Of a stretch of 64,000 nucleotides of DNA, positions 16,243 to 25,539 are shown piece after piece. A program made the position numbers and the translations under genes. The DNA is from Flavisericum labens. Its GTDB lineage: Bacteria; Bacteroidota; Bacteroidia; Flavobacteriales; Flavobacteriaceae. The first letter of the stretch is position 1, and each line of letters starts with the position of its first letter. The notes below the pieces were generated by a model. The model had not been told where the DNA came from. It saw only the letters and a list, made by a program, of their open reading frames with translations, and did no database searches. The DNA is taken from assembly GCF_045446075.1 (NCBI RefSeq), contig NZ_JBJJBQ010000011.1, forward strand, positions 1 through 64,000, written 5' to 3'.

Positions 16243-16905
16243 TTATTTCCTTTTGTCTTTACTATTTCCATCAAAAGCCACCAAATTAAACAGCTCCCGC
16301 ATCCGAGACCTTACCCGGTTCCCATATTTATTTTCCAATTCTTTGGCATTAAGGTTAGTTGTTCCATGTGTTTTGATATGATGTTTTAAAAATAAATCAT
16401 GACGTGACAATAGAATTTCACCCATCACATTACAATCTTTTCCATAATGCCTTCCAATGGGTTCTATACCCAAATCATCAAAACAGAAATATTGACCATT
16501 ACCGTAATCTTCAATGGTTTTAAAACCTATATGGTTAAATCCAAAGACTACATTGCGGCTCGGTATCATTTTATAAGGCTTTTGATAGGGTACGATATGC
16601 CTGAGTAGTTTCATCAAGCTGGTTTTTCCACAACCTACCGGACCACTGAGTAAGATGCCTTTGTTAATATCTATATCCAGCTTTTTACAATTGGCTTCAT
16701 CACGAATAAAGTAATTACATAGTTTGAAAAGAATGTCACGATCTTCATCATAAAGTTTAAAGGTTTCTCCAAATAGTAGCTTGCCTTTGGCATTGAGATA
16801 GATAAGAATTTTATCAAAGTCATAAAGAATCTTGTTCCTTTGGATGCTCCCCAAAATATACTTAGTATTCCCTTCCATGATGATATGTGGTGTTGGATAT
16901 TTCAT
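16243..16905 (-). CDS. DnaC/IstB-like AAA+ ATPase of the element
   Basis: 220 aa. Walker A is GPVGCGKTS (88-96) and Walker B is YFCFDDLG (139-146). A sensor-like THGTTNL and a closing RVRSRMRELFNLVAFDG resemble helicase-loader ATPases of the DnaC/IstB group. It overlaps the upstream winged-helix gene by 4 bp (ATGA), and the pair probably acts in element replication or maintenance. The helicase-loader role is an inference from the family. Confidence 0.75.
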   Translation of the reverse strand: MKYPTPHIIMEGNTKYILGSIQRNKILYDFDKILIYLNAKGKLLFGETFKLYDEDRDILFKLCNYFIRDEANCKKLDIDINKGILLSGPVGCGKTSLMKLLRHIVPYQKPYKMIPSRNVVFGFNHIGFKTIEDYGNGQYFCFDDLGIEPIGRHYGKDCNVMGEILLSRHDLFLKHHIKTHGTTNLNAKELENKYGNRVRSRMRELFNLVAFDGNSKDKRK

Positions 16906-17432
16906 AAGGGCTCGTTATAATCTTTGTCTCTTGCTGTTTTTAAGTTGTCCTGATATGGGATAGTTGATTCCTGTTTGTTTTTTGAATCGGAATTTGAAAA
17001 ATTAAAATTTTGCTGTTTGTTTAAGTTTTTATTGTTTTCTATAGTTTGTATATGTTTGTTTATAGGTACCAGTGCTTGTCCACTGCTTGTCTCGATATTG
17101 GTACGACTTAGGTACAGAGCTTGTCCAGTACTTGTCCCAAAATCGAACATCTTAATTCTACTTCCCCTAAACGGATTGTGTGATGGAGTATAAGTAATAT
17201 AACTCCAATGACTTAATTCTTTTATACAACGGTGATAGGTGCTTTTAGAACCTATCTTGGAATATGACATCACTTCCTCTCGATTAATATAAAACTCGTC
17301 CTTAAAAAAATTGCTATTCCAAAATTGAAACAAGGCTATGTATAGGCTAATATGTGTTGGATTCAATCTGCTATCCTTAGAGAATTGTAGAAACACTGCA
17401 TTTAGATGCTTAATATAGTTTATAGCTTCCAA
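16902..17432 (-). CDS. Winged-helix replication-associated protein of the element
   Basis: 176 aa, not assigned to a named family. The N-terminal 100 residues look like a winged-helix domain of the replication-initiator type (HISLYIALFQFWNSNFF, then INREEVMSYSKIGSKSTYHR). The C-terminal 70 residues are Asn/Ser/Lys-rich and probably disordered. It sits 7 bp after the HTH gene and overlaps the ATPase by 4 bp, so the three form a transcript. A replication-initiation or loader-partner role is inferred from that linkage. Confidence 0.6.
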   Translation of the reverse strand: MEAINYIKHLNAVFLQFSKDSRLNPTHISLYIALFQFWNSNFFKDEFYINREEVMSYSKIGSKSTYHRCIKELSHWSYITYTPSHNPFRGSRIKMFDFGTSTGQALYLSRTNIETSSGQALVPINKHIQTIENNKNLNKQQNFNFSNSDSKNKQESTIPYQDNLKTARDKDYNEPL

Positions 17433-17439
17433 AATAGTC

Positions 17440-17718
17440 TTAGAACTTATTATGGATTCTGTTATCTTCTAATACCTGCATAATTTCTTGATAATCGTAA
17501 TAAAGCACACCTCCAACTTTGGTATATGGTAAGGTGCCATTGATTCTAAGGTTTTGCAATGTTCCTGGTGAGATACCTAGTAAATCTCTCACCTCTGGAG
17601 ATTTTAGCCATTTTTTAGTGACATGACCTGATTGATTGTCAAGTAATTGTTTAATATCATCGAGTAATTCCATTTTAAATTCTCGGAGATCTTCGGTAGT
17701 AATAATTGTTGCTGCCAT
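17440..17718 (-). CDS. Excisionase-like helix-turn-helix protein
   Basis: 92 aa. Residues about 39-85 match the HTH_17/excisionase family: WLKSPEVRDLLGISPGTLQN, then INGTLPYTKVGGVLYYDYQE. An N-terminal helix (TEDLREFKMELLDDIKQLL) precedes it. Small MerR-like proteins of this kind are standard in Bacteroidota conjugative transposons as recombination directionality or excision factors. It leads a three-gene transcript with the winged-helix and ATPase genes. Confidence 0.8.
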   Translation of the reverse strand: MAATIITTEDLREFKMELLDDIKQLLDNQSGHVTKKWLKSPEVRDLLGISPGTLQNLRINGTLPYTKVGGVLYYDYQEIMQVLEDNRIHNKF

Positions 17719-17819
17719 ACTTTAAATGTTGTTTTAAAACAAAGCCGCCAATGATTATATGTTTTTTATGACGACTTTGCCCTGATTTGACTTTCGTTTG
17801 ACAAAATTGAATCGTATTG

Positions 17820-17990
17820 TTGAGTTTTTATCAGAGCCTGAACCGAGTTCGGTTTTATTTTAATATCTTTTATTTGGTAGTTTTTAAACCGTTTTGAGAT
17901 ATGATAATGAATGAATCGAACATCAAAATGATTCAAAATAAATTTGAAACATAAAAACCGAGTGACGACCGAGTTCGGTGATAAAACTCA
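17820..17990. repeat. Inverted-repeat region with two ACCGAGTTCGGT copies, downstream of rteC
   Basis: ACCGAGTTCGGT occurs at 17842-17853 and 17968-17979, and the flanks TGAGTTTT(T)ATCA and CGGTTTT recur in inverted orientation, making an imperfect 40-bp inverted repeat. On the minus strand ACCGA...TCGGT followed by TTTTAT (17979 to 17952) can form a terminator just after the rteC stop. The rest of this 269-bp gap holds no gene I can support. Confidence 0.5.
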
Positions 17991-18818
17991 TGAATCTAAA
18001 CCGTCTTCATCTTCCATTTTACGGAGCAGTTTTTGACCAGTTTCTTCAAAAAATTTGATTCTTGAACTTTTCCGATATTTTATTTCGTTGTAGGTTCTAG
18101 AAGGGTTACCTTTCTCAATACCTAAAAAGTCACCTAGTATTTCGACAATCTTGCTTGTTTCAGTATTACCATTGTTAAAATATCCCATGGCTTGACATCC
18201 ATATATAAATTCTATAAACCCCGCATAAGTGCCTGTCCAAATTAATTTGTTTTCAATAAAATCAGTTATTCTATTTTCGATTTTAAATCTTCTTTTATTT
18301 ATATAATTTATAAATAATTCAAATGCACGAACTCTGGCTAGTAAAATATCATGAGATGTATTAAAGTTAGGGTCTTTGTAATAGGGGTATGTTTTAATGG
18401 GTTGAATTTTATTTATATACTTACGAGTGTAATAGTATTTATCTAGAAGTGTGTGCTTTAATTCTATATAGCTCAAAAACTCTTTATGCTTTTTAAAGAA
18501 TAGATTTACTTCTTCCTGCAGCTTTTCTAAAAATTGTATTTGAAAAATATCGCCTGCTTTTGGAATACCTAACTCGCAAGAACGGAGCTCTGTGTAATAG
18601 ATTAAATATTGCATAGGAATAACCTTTACAGATTTGAAAAAGTGAATCTCCTTATCTATATTTTGAAAGCCATGTTTTTCGACGGCTTTTTGGAATTTCG
18701 CTAAGGAGAGAGTACAGAGAGCAATAACTAGGTTTGCTTCTTCCAGAGGGGATGAAATTCTAAGATGTATGTCTTTTAATTCTTCATTAAAAGTTTTTAA
18801 TATTTTTTCATATAACAT
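17988..18818 (-). CDS. rteC: RteC-like regulator of element excision/transfer
   Basis: 276 aa, helical throughout. It fits the RteC family, which in CTnDOT-type elements controls expression of excision genes. Supporting segments are FQKAVEKHGFQNIDKEIHFF (about 43-62), IYYTELRSCELGIPKAG, and a C-terminal region (EFIYGCQAMGYFNNG, then PSRTYNEIKYRKSSR) that would form the winged helix. It is transcribed toward the excisionase-like gene. RteA/RteB-like genes are not seen. It marks the left border of the large catabolic cargo, whose last gene galE ends 166 bp upstream; I see nothing in that 166 bp. Confidence 0.82.
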   Translation of the reverse strand: MLYEKILKTFNEELKDIHLRISSPLEEANLVIALCTLSLAKFQKAVEKHGFQNIDKEIHFFKSVKVIPMQYLIYYTELRSCELGIPKAGDIFQIQFLEKLQEEVNLFFKKHKEFLSYIELKHTLLDKYYYTRKYINKIQPIKTYPYYKDPNFNTSHDILLARVRAFELFINYINKRRFKIENRITDFIENKLIWTGTYAGFIEFIYGCQAMGYFNNGNTETSKIVEILGDFLGIEKGNPSRTYNEIKYRKSSRIKFFEETGQKLLRKMEDEDGLDS

Positions 18819-18984
18819 ACCAGAGTTTTAGGGGTATAACCTTGGTTAGCTATTAATTTTCTTAGAGGTAAATTATTTAATTTTTTTTCTTTACATATTT
18901 TTTATTTAGGTTTTAATAATTAATGTGATGATTGTTTTCATGAGCCTGTTTCTACATATCTCTTTTACTTTCAATATTATTGGA

Positions 18985-20016
18985 TTAACGCAACTCTTTT
19001 CTATAATTCTGCTCCCATTTCCATGAAGAAAATATCATGTCTTCTAATCCCCTTTGTGCTTTCCATTTAAGTTTTTCTTCAGCTACATCAGTTGAGGCAT
19101 ATAATACTGGTACATCACCATCTCTACGAGTAGTTATCTGATAGTTCAATTTATTCTGAGATACTTTTTCAAACATTTTTATGATTTCCATAACTGAATA
19201 TCCATTGCCTGTTCCTAAATTAAAAGTTTCAAATGGTGTTTCTTGCTCCTTATTTAAAAGTCTTTTTAGGGCAATAACATGTGCTTCTGCCAGATCTACC
19301 ACATGAATATAATCTCTAATTGGTGTTCCATCATTTGTTGGGTAGTCATTCCCAAAAACCTTAAGCTTTTCACGAACTCCCATAGCGGTTTGCGTTATAT
19401 AAGGCATTAAATTATTAGGAATTCCATTGGGAAGTTCTCCAATTAAACCAGATTCATGTGCTCCTGTAGGGTTAAAATAACGTAAGGAAATTGCAGACAA
19501 TTTAGTATTAGCTTTTACCACATCCTCAATAATCTCCTCTGCTATTTTTTTGGTGTTACCATATGGTGAAAAGGGGCGTAAGATTTCATTAGATTCTTTT
19601 ATTGGTAAGGTCTTTGGATTTCCATAAACTGTTGCTGATGAAGAAAATATAAAATTATTAATATCATATGTCTCCATTGCAATTAAAGTATTTATAAGTG
19701 TACAAAGATTGTTTTGGTAATACATAAGTGGCTTTTCAACTGATTCTGAAACGGCCTTGTGAGCCGCAAAATGAATCACGGCATCAATATTTTTGTTATA
19801 CCTAAAAGCATTATCCGCTAAAAAGGCTTCTTTTAAATCATTAGTAAAAAGCTTTGGAGTAACACCAGTTATTTTCTTTATTCTTTCTAAAACTTGTTTA
19901 TTGGAATTGGATAAGTCATCAATGATTATAACTTCAAAATTATTCTCTATTAATGCTATAACAGTGTGAGAACCTATATATCCACAGCCTCCAGTCACTA
20001 TAATTCTTTGTTTCAT
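18985..20016 (-). CDS. galE: UDP-glucose 4-epimerase
   Basis: 343 aa, full length. It interconverts UDP-galactose and UDP-glucose, closing the Leloir pathway in the cytoplasm. The NAD-binding TGGCGYIGSHT is at residues 8-18, followed by DDLSNSN and FAAHKAVSESV; the catalytic Ser and Tyr-x-x-x-Lys are in SSSATVYGNP and SPYGNTKK. It is the last gene of the galactose block, 30 bp after the symporter. A truncated second galE start lies at 26576-26764. Confidence 0.96.
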   Translation of the reverse strand: MKQRIIVTGGCGYIGSHTVIALIENNFEVIIIDDLSNSNKQVLERIKKITGVTPKLFTNDLKEAFLADNAFRYNKNIDAVIHFAAHKAVSESVEKPLMYYQNNLCTLINTLIAMETYDINNFIFSSSATVYGNPKTLPIKESNEILRPFSPYGNTKKIAEEIIEDVVKANTKLSAISLRYFNPTGAHESGLIGELPNGIPNNLMPYITQTAMGVREKLKVFGNDYPTNDGTPIRDYIHVVDLAEAHVIALKRLLNKEQETPFETFNLGTGNGYSVMEIIKMFEKVSQNKLNYQITTRRDGDVPVLYASTDVAEEKLKWKAQRGLEDMIFSSWKWEQNYRKELR

Positions 20017-20046
20017 TTTTTTAGATAGTTTAATTTCACATATAGT

Positions 20047-21693
20047 TTACCAAAATAAACAGTATAAAGTAGCCGTAACAATACACACAACAATTGATCC
20101 TATATTAAATAGTGGTGACGTTTTAAATAATTCCTTAGATAATTTAATTCCTTTTTCATCCACTTTACCTTTATTTTGTAAATAACTTATTATTATAATC
20201 ACTAGCATGGTTAACAAAGCTGTCAAGCCCATTTGATGCATCCAAGGCTCTAATCCTGAAATAGGGATGAATTTCAATACCAAAGCAATTGGAATTGATA
20301 AAAGTGCTCCCCAAATGGCTGCTGCATTTGTTGTCTTTTTCCAAAATAATCCTAAGATGAATACCGCCAATATACCTGGACTAACAACACCTGTCCATTC
20401 CTGAATAAATTGAAATGCTTGGTCAATACCTCCTAATAAAGGCGCCATAATAACAGCTATAACTAGTGCCACTGCTGCAGAGATTCGACCAACATTTACA
20501 GTTGTTTTATCATTAGCATCTTTATTAATATACTGTTTATAAATATCCATTGTAAAAATGGTTGACGTAGAATTTAACATGGATGCTAGTGAAGATACTA
20601 TAGCTGCCGCTAGGGCTGCAAATGCTACACCTTTTAGACCCGTTGGTAAAAACTGTAATAACCAAGGATATGCTTTGTCTGCTTGTTCTGTTGATGGTAA
20701 ACTTAATTGACCAGCTTCTCCTAATCCTGCCATAATAGCTGGATCATTTACCATGACATAAGCAGCAATTCCTGGAACAACCACTATAAGAGGAATAATT
20801 ATTTTTAACCCAGCTGCTAACAAAATACCTTTTTGTGATTCTTTTAAAGATTTTGCAGCTAGCGTGCGTTGAATAATATATTGATTGAAACCCCAATAGT
20901 AAATATTGGCAACCCATAACCCTCCAATTAAAACCCATACTCCAGGTAAATTCAAATAATTCGCATTAGTGCTACCATCACTATTAAATTCGTCTAAAAT
21001 CATATGAAACTTTTCTGGTGCAGCTTCCATAACTTTAGAGAATCCTACGATAATACCTTCGCCTCCTGAAACGGTATTCAAAGCCAAATAAGTGGTAAAC
21101 AAACCACCTAAAACTAGAAACACAACTTGTATAACATCAGTCCAGGCAACAGCTGATAATCCGCCATATAATGAATAAGCCGCAGCGAACAATGCTAAAC
21201 CAATTACAGCATATATCATGTCAAACCCCATAATGGTTTCAATGGCTAAGCCTCCTAAATACAGAACTGAAGCAAGATTTACAAATACATACAATGCAAT
21301 CCAAAACACTGCCAAAATCGTTTTTAGGTTTGTTGAAAATCGCTTTTCTACAAATTCTGGAATAGTATAAAGCCCTTTTTCTATGAAAATTGGTAAAAAA
21401 TATTTACCAACTATAATTAATGTTATGGCTGCCATCCATTCATATGAAGCAATAGCCAAACCTAATGCAAATCCAGATCCAGACATACCAATAAACTGTT
21501 CTGCGGAAATATTGGCTGCTATTAGGGAGGTCCCTATGGCCCACCATGGCAATGATTTACTTGCTAAAAAATAATCTTCTGCATTTTTTTCATGACCTGC
21601 TTTATCGCGAGAGACCCATAGCCCTACTCCTAAAATTAAAATGGCATATGCGATAAACACTGCATAATCCCAAAATTCAAATCCATTTGTCAT
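20047..21693 (-). CDS. Sodium:solute symporter (SGLT-like sugar transporter)
   Basis: 548 aa with about 14 hydrophobic segments, matching the SSS family. Hallmarks are the N-terminal DYAVFIAYAILILGVGLWVS, SLIAANISAEQFIGMSGSGF in helix 2-3 and GGLSAVAWTDVIQ in the middle. Members of the SGLT subgroup import galactose or glucose with sodium. The position between galE and sulfatase/galT/galK makes galactose, or a galactoside released by the outer enzymes, the likely substrate (inference). It would act in the inner membrane after periplasmic hydrolysis. Confidence 0.9.
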   Translation of the reverse strand: MTNGFEFWDYAVFIAYAILILGVGLWVSRDKAGHEKNAEDYFLASKSLPWWAIGTSLIAANISAEQFIGMSGSGFALGLAIASYEWMAAITLIIVGKYFLPIFIEKGLYTIPEFVEKRFSTNLKTILAVFWIALYVFVNLASVLYLGGLAIETIMGFDMIYAVIGLALFAAAYSLYGGLSAVAWTDVIQVVFLVLGGLFTTYLALNTVSGGEGIIVGFSKVMEAAPEKFHMILDEFNSDGSTNANYLNLPGVWVLIGGLWVANIYYWGFNQYIIQRTLAAKSLKESQKGILLAAGLKIIIPLIVVVPGIAAYVMVNDPAIMAGLGEAGQLSLPSTEQADKAYPWLLQFLPTGLKGVAFAALAAAIVSSLASMLNSTSTIFTMDIYKQYINKDANDKTTVNVGRISAAVALVIAVIMAPLLGGIDQAFQFIQEWTGVVSPGILAVFILGLFWKKTTNAAAIWGALLSIPIALVLKFIPISGLEPWMHQMGLTALLTMLVIIIISYLQNKGKVDEKGIKLSKELFKTSPLFNIGSIVVCIVTATLYCLFW

Positions 21694-21733
21694 AGTAGTT
21701 TTAGTTTAGTTATATAATTACTTCAAGATTATT

Positions 21734-23356
21734 TTAATCTTTTGTTAGTTTACTTCCCCACCAATCTTTGTTTGGTTTAAAATCTTTGGATAGCATATTT
21801 ATGCGCTCTTTTTCAAGTTTGGGCAGTAGTTTTTCAACTATTTTTTTATCATAATTGACTCTTTTAACAGAATCAAATTCTAAATCTTTTTTAGGAAATT
21901 TAGCCTTTACACTTATTAGCCAGCTTTTTAGATTATTACTAAGTTTATTTGTTATTCTGGGGAATTTTGAAGCCAAATTATTCTGTTCATAAGCGTCTTC
22001 ATTTAAATTGTATAATTCATTAATATCGTCTTCATAATAATGAATTAATTTCCAATCTCCTTGTCTAATAATAGATGAAGGATCACCACCTTGATTTCCA
22101 TAATGCGGATAATGCCAGTACAAAGGGCGTTCAGGAAACACTTCTTCTTTTTCAATTAACTGTCTTAAACTGACACCGTCTTTATGTTGTTTTTCTAATA
22201 AATCTATTTGGGCATAATCTAAAATGGTTGGATAAAAATCAGCACCAGTAACAGGGTAAGTCACTTCTTTACCATTAGAATTTTGCCAAGGGACATAAAT
22301 TAAATAAGGCCCTTTTATCCCTCCTTCCCATTGGTAACCTTTGCCTCCTCTAAATGGTAGGTTAGAAGTTGAAAAAGCATCTCCTGAAGATACACCTCCA
22401 TTATCTGATGTGAAAATGACTATGGTATTTTTATCTAAATCAGATACATCAAGTGCTTTTAGTACCAATCCTACGGCATCATCCATACTTTCTACCAAAC
22501 CAGCATAAATAGTGTTGTCTTGGGTTTGACGAATAGGTAACTTACGCTCCATAACAAAACCACTTCCTTTAAAACCTTGTAAATCAGCTTTATCTATGTA
22601 TTTTTTCCACTTATCTTCAGTTGTTTGAATGGGTCCGTGAACTGCGTAAAATGATAAAAAAGCTAAAAACGGAGTTTCTTTATTTTGCCTTATAAAATTT
22701 GCCGTTTCATTGGCTAAACGCATAGAGAGATTTTCTCCATCTATCTTATCTTCTAACTTAGGGTTTTCAAAAGGTGAAAAGTAGCCGCCTATTGGACTGC
22801 CAGAATCCCAACCTCCTATATTAATATCAAAACCATGATCCTCGGGGTAAGAACCTATTCCTCCTAAATGCCATTTGCCAGCAAAAAAAGTTTTGTAACC
22901 ATTGGCTTTCATGGTTTCAGCTAAGGTTATGTCTTCTTTTGATAAGTTATGAATATAATCAGCTGGCAATAATTTATCTTCTCTCTTTAACTGTCGCCAA
23001 TCGATTCCTGATTTTGCACCTATCCAATCGGTAATGCCATGCCTCGCCGTAAATTTCCCCGTCATAATACTGGCTCGAGATGGACTACAAACACGACTGC
23101 AAGCATAACCTTGTGTAAAAATTGTACTTTCTGAAGCCAAACGATCTATATTGGGTGTTTCATAATAGGTACTTCCAGTAAAGGCTAAATCGTTTACTCC
23201 TAAATCATCAACTAAAATGAATAGGATATTTGGTTTTTGTATTGTTGCTGATTTATTTGATTTGTTTGAAGCGTCTGAGCAAGAAATAAATAGCATACTT
23301 AATAAAACGCTATAAAACATAAGTCTGTAATTATTTTTTATGAATGTTATAATCAT
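21734..23356 (-). CDS. Sulfatase lipoprotein (S1 family, formylglycine type)
   Basis: 540 aa. A lipobox ends at C26 (LFISC), so the enzyme is probably lipid-anchored in the periplasm or on the surface. The active-site signature is VCSPSRASIMTG with C90 as the formylglycine precursor and R94. D50 and D51 in ILVDDLG bind calcium, and IVIFTSDNGG gives the second metal pair. It removes sulfate esters, here presumably from galactose residues. Its start base overlaps the galT stop region, so it is in the same operon. Formylglycine formation needs a maturation enzyme that is not in this window. Confidence 0.93.
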   Translation of the reverse strand: MIITFIKNNYRLMFYSVLLSMLFISCSDASNKSNKSATIQKPNILFILVDDLGVNDLAFTGSTYYETPNIDRLASESTIFTQGYACSRVCSPSRASIMTGKFTARHGITDWIGAKSGIDWRQLKREDKLLPADYIHNLSKEDITLAETMKANGYKTFFAGKWHLGGIGSYPEDHGFDINIGGWDSGSPIGGYFSPFENPKLEDKIDGENLSMRLANETANFIRQNKETPFLAFLSFYAVHGPIQTTEDKWKKYIDKADLQGFKGSGFVMERKLPIRQTQDNTIYAGLVESMDDAVGLVLKALDVSDLDKNTIVIFTSDNGGVSSGDAFSTSNLPFRGGKGYQWEGGIKGPYLIYVPWQNSNGKEVTYPVTGADFYPTILDYAQIDLLEKQHKDGVSLRQLIEKEEVFPERPLYWHYPHYGNQGGDPSSIIRQGDWKLIHYYEDDINELYNLNEDAYEQNNLASKFPRITNKLSNNLKSWLISVKAKFPKKDLEFDSVKRVNYDKKIVEKLLPKLEKERINMLSKDFKPNKDWWGSKLTKD

Positions 23357-24375
23357 TACAATAAAGATTTTAATGTTTTTACTGCTTGTTCTGCTGTAAT
23401 ATCTCTTTGTGGTGACCCAAACATTTCATAGCCGACCATGAATTTTTTAACCGTAGCACTTCTTAAAAGTGGCGGATAAAAACTCATGTGCCAATGCCAA
23501 TGATTATTGGCATTTCCATCTGTTGGTGCTTGATGAATACCGCTAGAATATGGGAAAGAAGTGTTAAATACTTTATCGTAAGCTTTTGTTATTACCGAAA
23601 TAGCCTCTGCATATTGCAATGATTCTTCTTTATTTAAAACTAAAATATTAGATTGATGCTTTTTAGGTACTATCATAGTTTCAAATGGCCAGATAGCCCA
23701 AAAAGGCACTAATACTGCAAAAGCATCGTTTTCAAAAATGATACGCTCTTGCAATTCTAATTCTTGCTTTAGATAATCACCTAAAAGGCTTCTTCCGTTT
23801 TTCATATAATATGAATATTGCTGTTTATCCTTTTTATCCACTTCATTTGGAAGTGTGGACTGACTCCATATTTGCCCATGTGGATGTGGATTACTGCAGC
23901 CCATTACTGCACCTTTGTTTTCAAAAATTTGAACGTAATTAATATCTGGATTACTCCCCAATTCTCGGTACTCCCTTTGCCATGCGAAAACTACTTTTTG
24001 AATATCCTTAACTTCCATTTGAGCCAAGCTTTTGGAGTGGTCTGGACTAAAGCAAATCACCTTACAAATACCTTGTTCACTTTGTGCTTGTAGAAGCCCA
24101 TCTTCAACTTTGAAGCTTTTTGAACCAGTTTGTAATGCTGCAAAATCATTAGTGAACACAAATACAACTTCGTATTTCGGATTTATTTCTCCATTGATTC
24201 GAGCGTTGCCAGCACATAAATAACAGGTTTCATCATAACTTGGTCTTACCTCTTTTGATAAAGCTTCATTCTGCCCTTGCCATGGTCTTTTGGCTCGATG
24301 GGGTGAGACTAAAACCCATTCATTGGTAAGTATATTTAAACGCTTATGAGAATAGTCTTGTAAATCGGTATTCAT
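23356..24375 (-). CDS. galT: Galactose-1-phosphate uridylyltransferase
   Basis: 339 aa. It transfers UMP from UDP-glucose to galactose 1-phosphate (Leloir pathway). Visible motifs are CYLCAGN (zinc ligands), NPHPHGQIW with the active-site His-Pro-His, a W-A-I-W-P-F segment, and HWHWHMSFYPP near the C-terminus. It lies 13 bp after galK. Confidence 0.96.
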   Translation of the reverse strand: MNTDLQDYSHKRLNILTNEWVLVSPHRAKRPWQGQNEALSKEVRPSYDETCYLCAGNARINGEINPKYEVVFVFTNDFAALQTGSKSFKVEDGLLQAQSEQGICKVICFSPDHSKSLAQMEVKDIQKVVFAWQREYRELGSNPDINYVQIFENKGAVMGCSNPHPHGQIWSQSTLPNEVDKKDKQQYSYYMKNGRSLLGDYLKQELELQERIIFENDAFAVLVPFWAIWPFETMIVPKKHQSNILVLNKEESLQYAEAISVITKAYDKVFNTSFPYSSGIHQAPTDGNANNHWHWHMSFYPPLLRSATVKKFMVGYEMFGSPQRDITAEQAVKTLKSLL

Positions 24376-24388
24376 TTTATGAATTGTA

Positions 24389-25537
24389 TTAGTTTATTAG
24401 ATGAGTTCCATCAGATAATTTAACTGAATATATTGAACATGCCTTGTCAAATTTTTCTTTGTAAGCTTCAGAAATAAACGCCTTAAAAGATGACGTTTCT
24501 GTTTTAGAAATTAGATTTATGGTACAGCCTCCAAAACCGCCACCCATCATACGTGCTCCTAATATATTAGGGTTTGTTTTGGCTTGTTCAACTAAAAAAT
24601 CTAATTCTTCGCAGCTTACTTTATATTTATTTTGCAATCCGTTGTGAGATGCATAAATGAGTTCTCCCAAGGTTTTTAAATCTCCTTCTTGCATGGCCTT
24701 GGATGCTTTAACAACCCTTTCATTTTCTTGAATTACATATAATGCTTTTTGATAGTTTTCTGGTGTTACTTGATCTTTAATAGTATCTAAATCGAACTCT
24801 GTGGCATCACGAAGTGCTTTTACGTTCAGCATTTCTGCTATAGATTCACAAACTGAACGCCTATCGTTATAGGCACTATCGGATAAACTATGCTTAACAT
24901 TCGTATTAATCAAGATAAGCTCATAATCTTTAAAATCTATTTCAAAAGGTTTGGATTTCACGGTTCTACAATCTAACAATAAGGCGTTATTTTCAATGCC
25001 AAACATGCTGGCATATTGATCCATAATACCACATTTAACACCGACATAATTATGTTCAGCTTTTTGTGAAATTAAAATCATATCCTCTTTTGATAATCCT
25101 AAGCTAAAAAGTTCATTAAGTCCAAAAACGATACTGTTTTCTAAAGCTGCTGAAGATGACATACCAGCCCCTCCGGGAATATCACCACCAAATACAATAT
25201 TAAAATCACCTATGGTTTTACTTCTATTTTGGATTTCCGCAACTACACCAAGTAAATAATTTTGCCAACTGCCTTGCGCTAATGGTTTTATTTGATTTAT
25301 ACTAAACTCTAAGATTTCATCTTTGTCGGCTGCAAATGCTACGGACGAATTAGAATCGCTTTTTCCAATAGCAGCTACAATACCTTTATCAACAGCTGCA
25401 GGAAATACAAAGCCATCATTATAATCGGTATGCTCACCAATAAGGTTAATTCGACCTGGTGAGAAAATCATTATCAGTTCAGTTTTAAACTTATTTTCAA
25501 AGGTGCTTTTGATATTTTTGACTAATAAAGTGTTCAT
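24389..25537 (-). CDS. galK: Galactokinase
   Basis: 382 aa. It phosphorylates galactose at C1 with ATP. The galactokinase signature GRINLIGEHTDYNDGF lies near residue 29, the GHMP ATP loop is GGDIPGGAGMSSSAALEN, and MMGGGFGGCTI is near the C-terminus. The start used gives a 22-residue N-terminal extension before MIFSPGRINLIGEH; this second Met is also possible. It follows the aldose epimerase gene with a 2-bp gap. Confidence 0.96.
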   Translation of the reverse strand: MNTLLVKNIKSTFENKFKTELIMIFSPGRINLIGEHTDYNDGFVFPAAVDKGIVAAIGKSDSNSSVAFAADKDEILEFSINQIKPLAQGSWQNYLLGVVAEIQNRSKTIGDFNIVFGGDIPGGAGMSSSAALENSIVFGLNELFSLGLSKEDMILISQKAEHNYVGVKCGIMDQYASMFGIENNALLLDCRTVKSKPFEIDFKDYELILINTNVKHSLSDSAYNDRRSVCESIAEMLNVKALRDATEFDLDTIKDQVTPENYQKALYVIQENERVVKASKAMQEGDLKTLGELIYASHNGLQNKYKVSCEELDFLVEQAKTNPNILGARMMGGGFGGCTINLISKTETSSFKAFISEAYKEKFDKACSIYSVKLSDGTHLIN

Positions 25538-25539
25538 TT

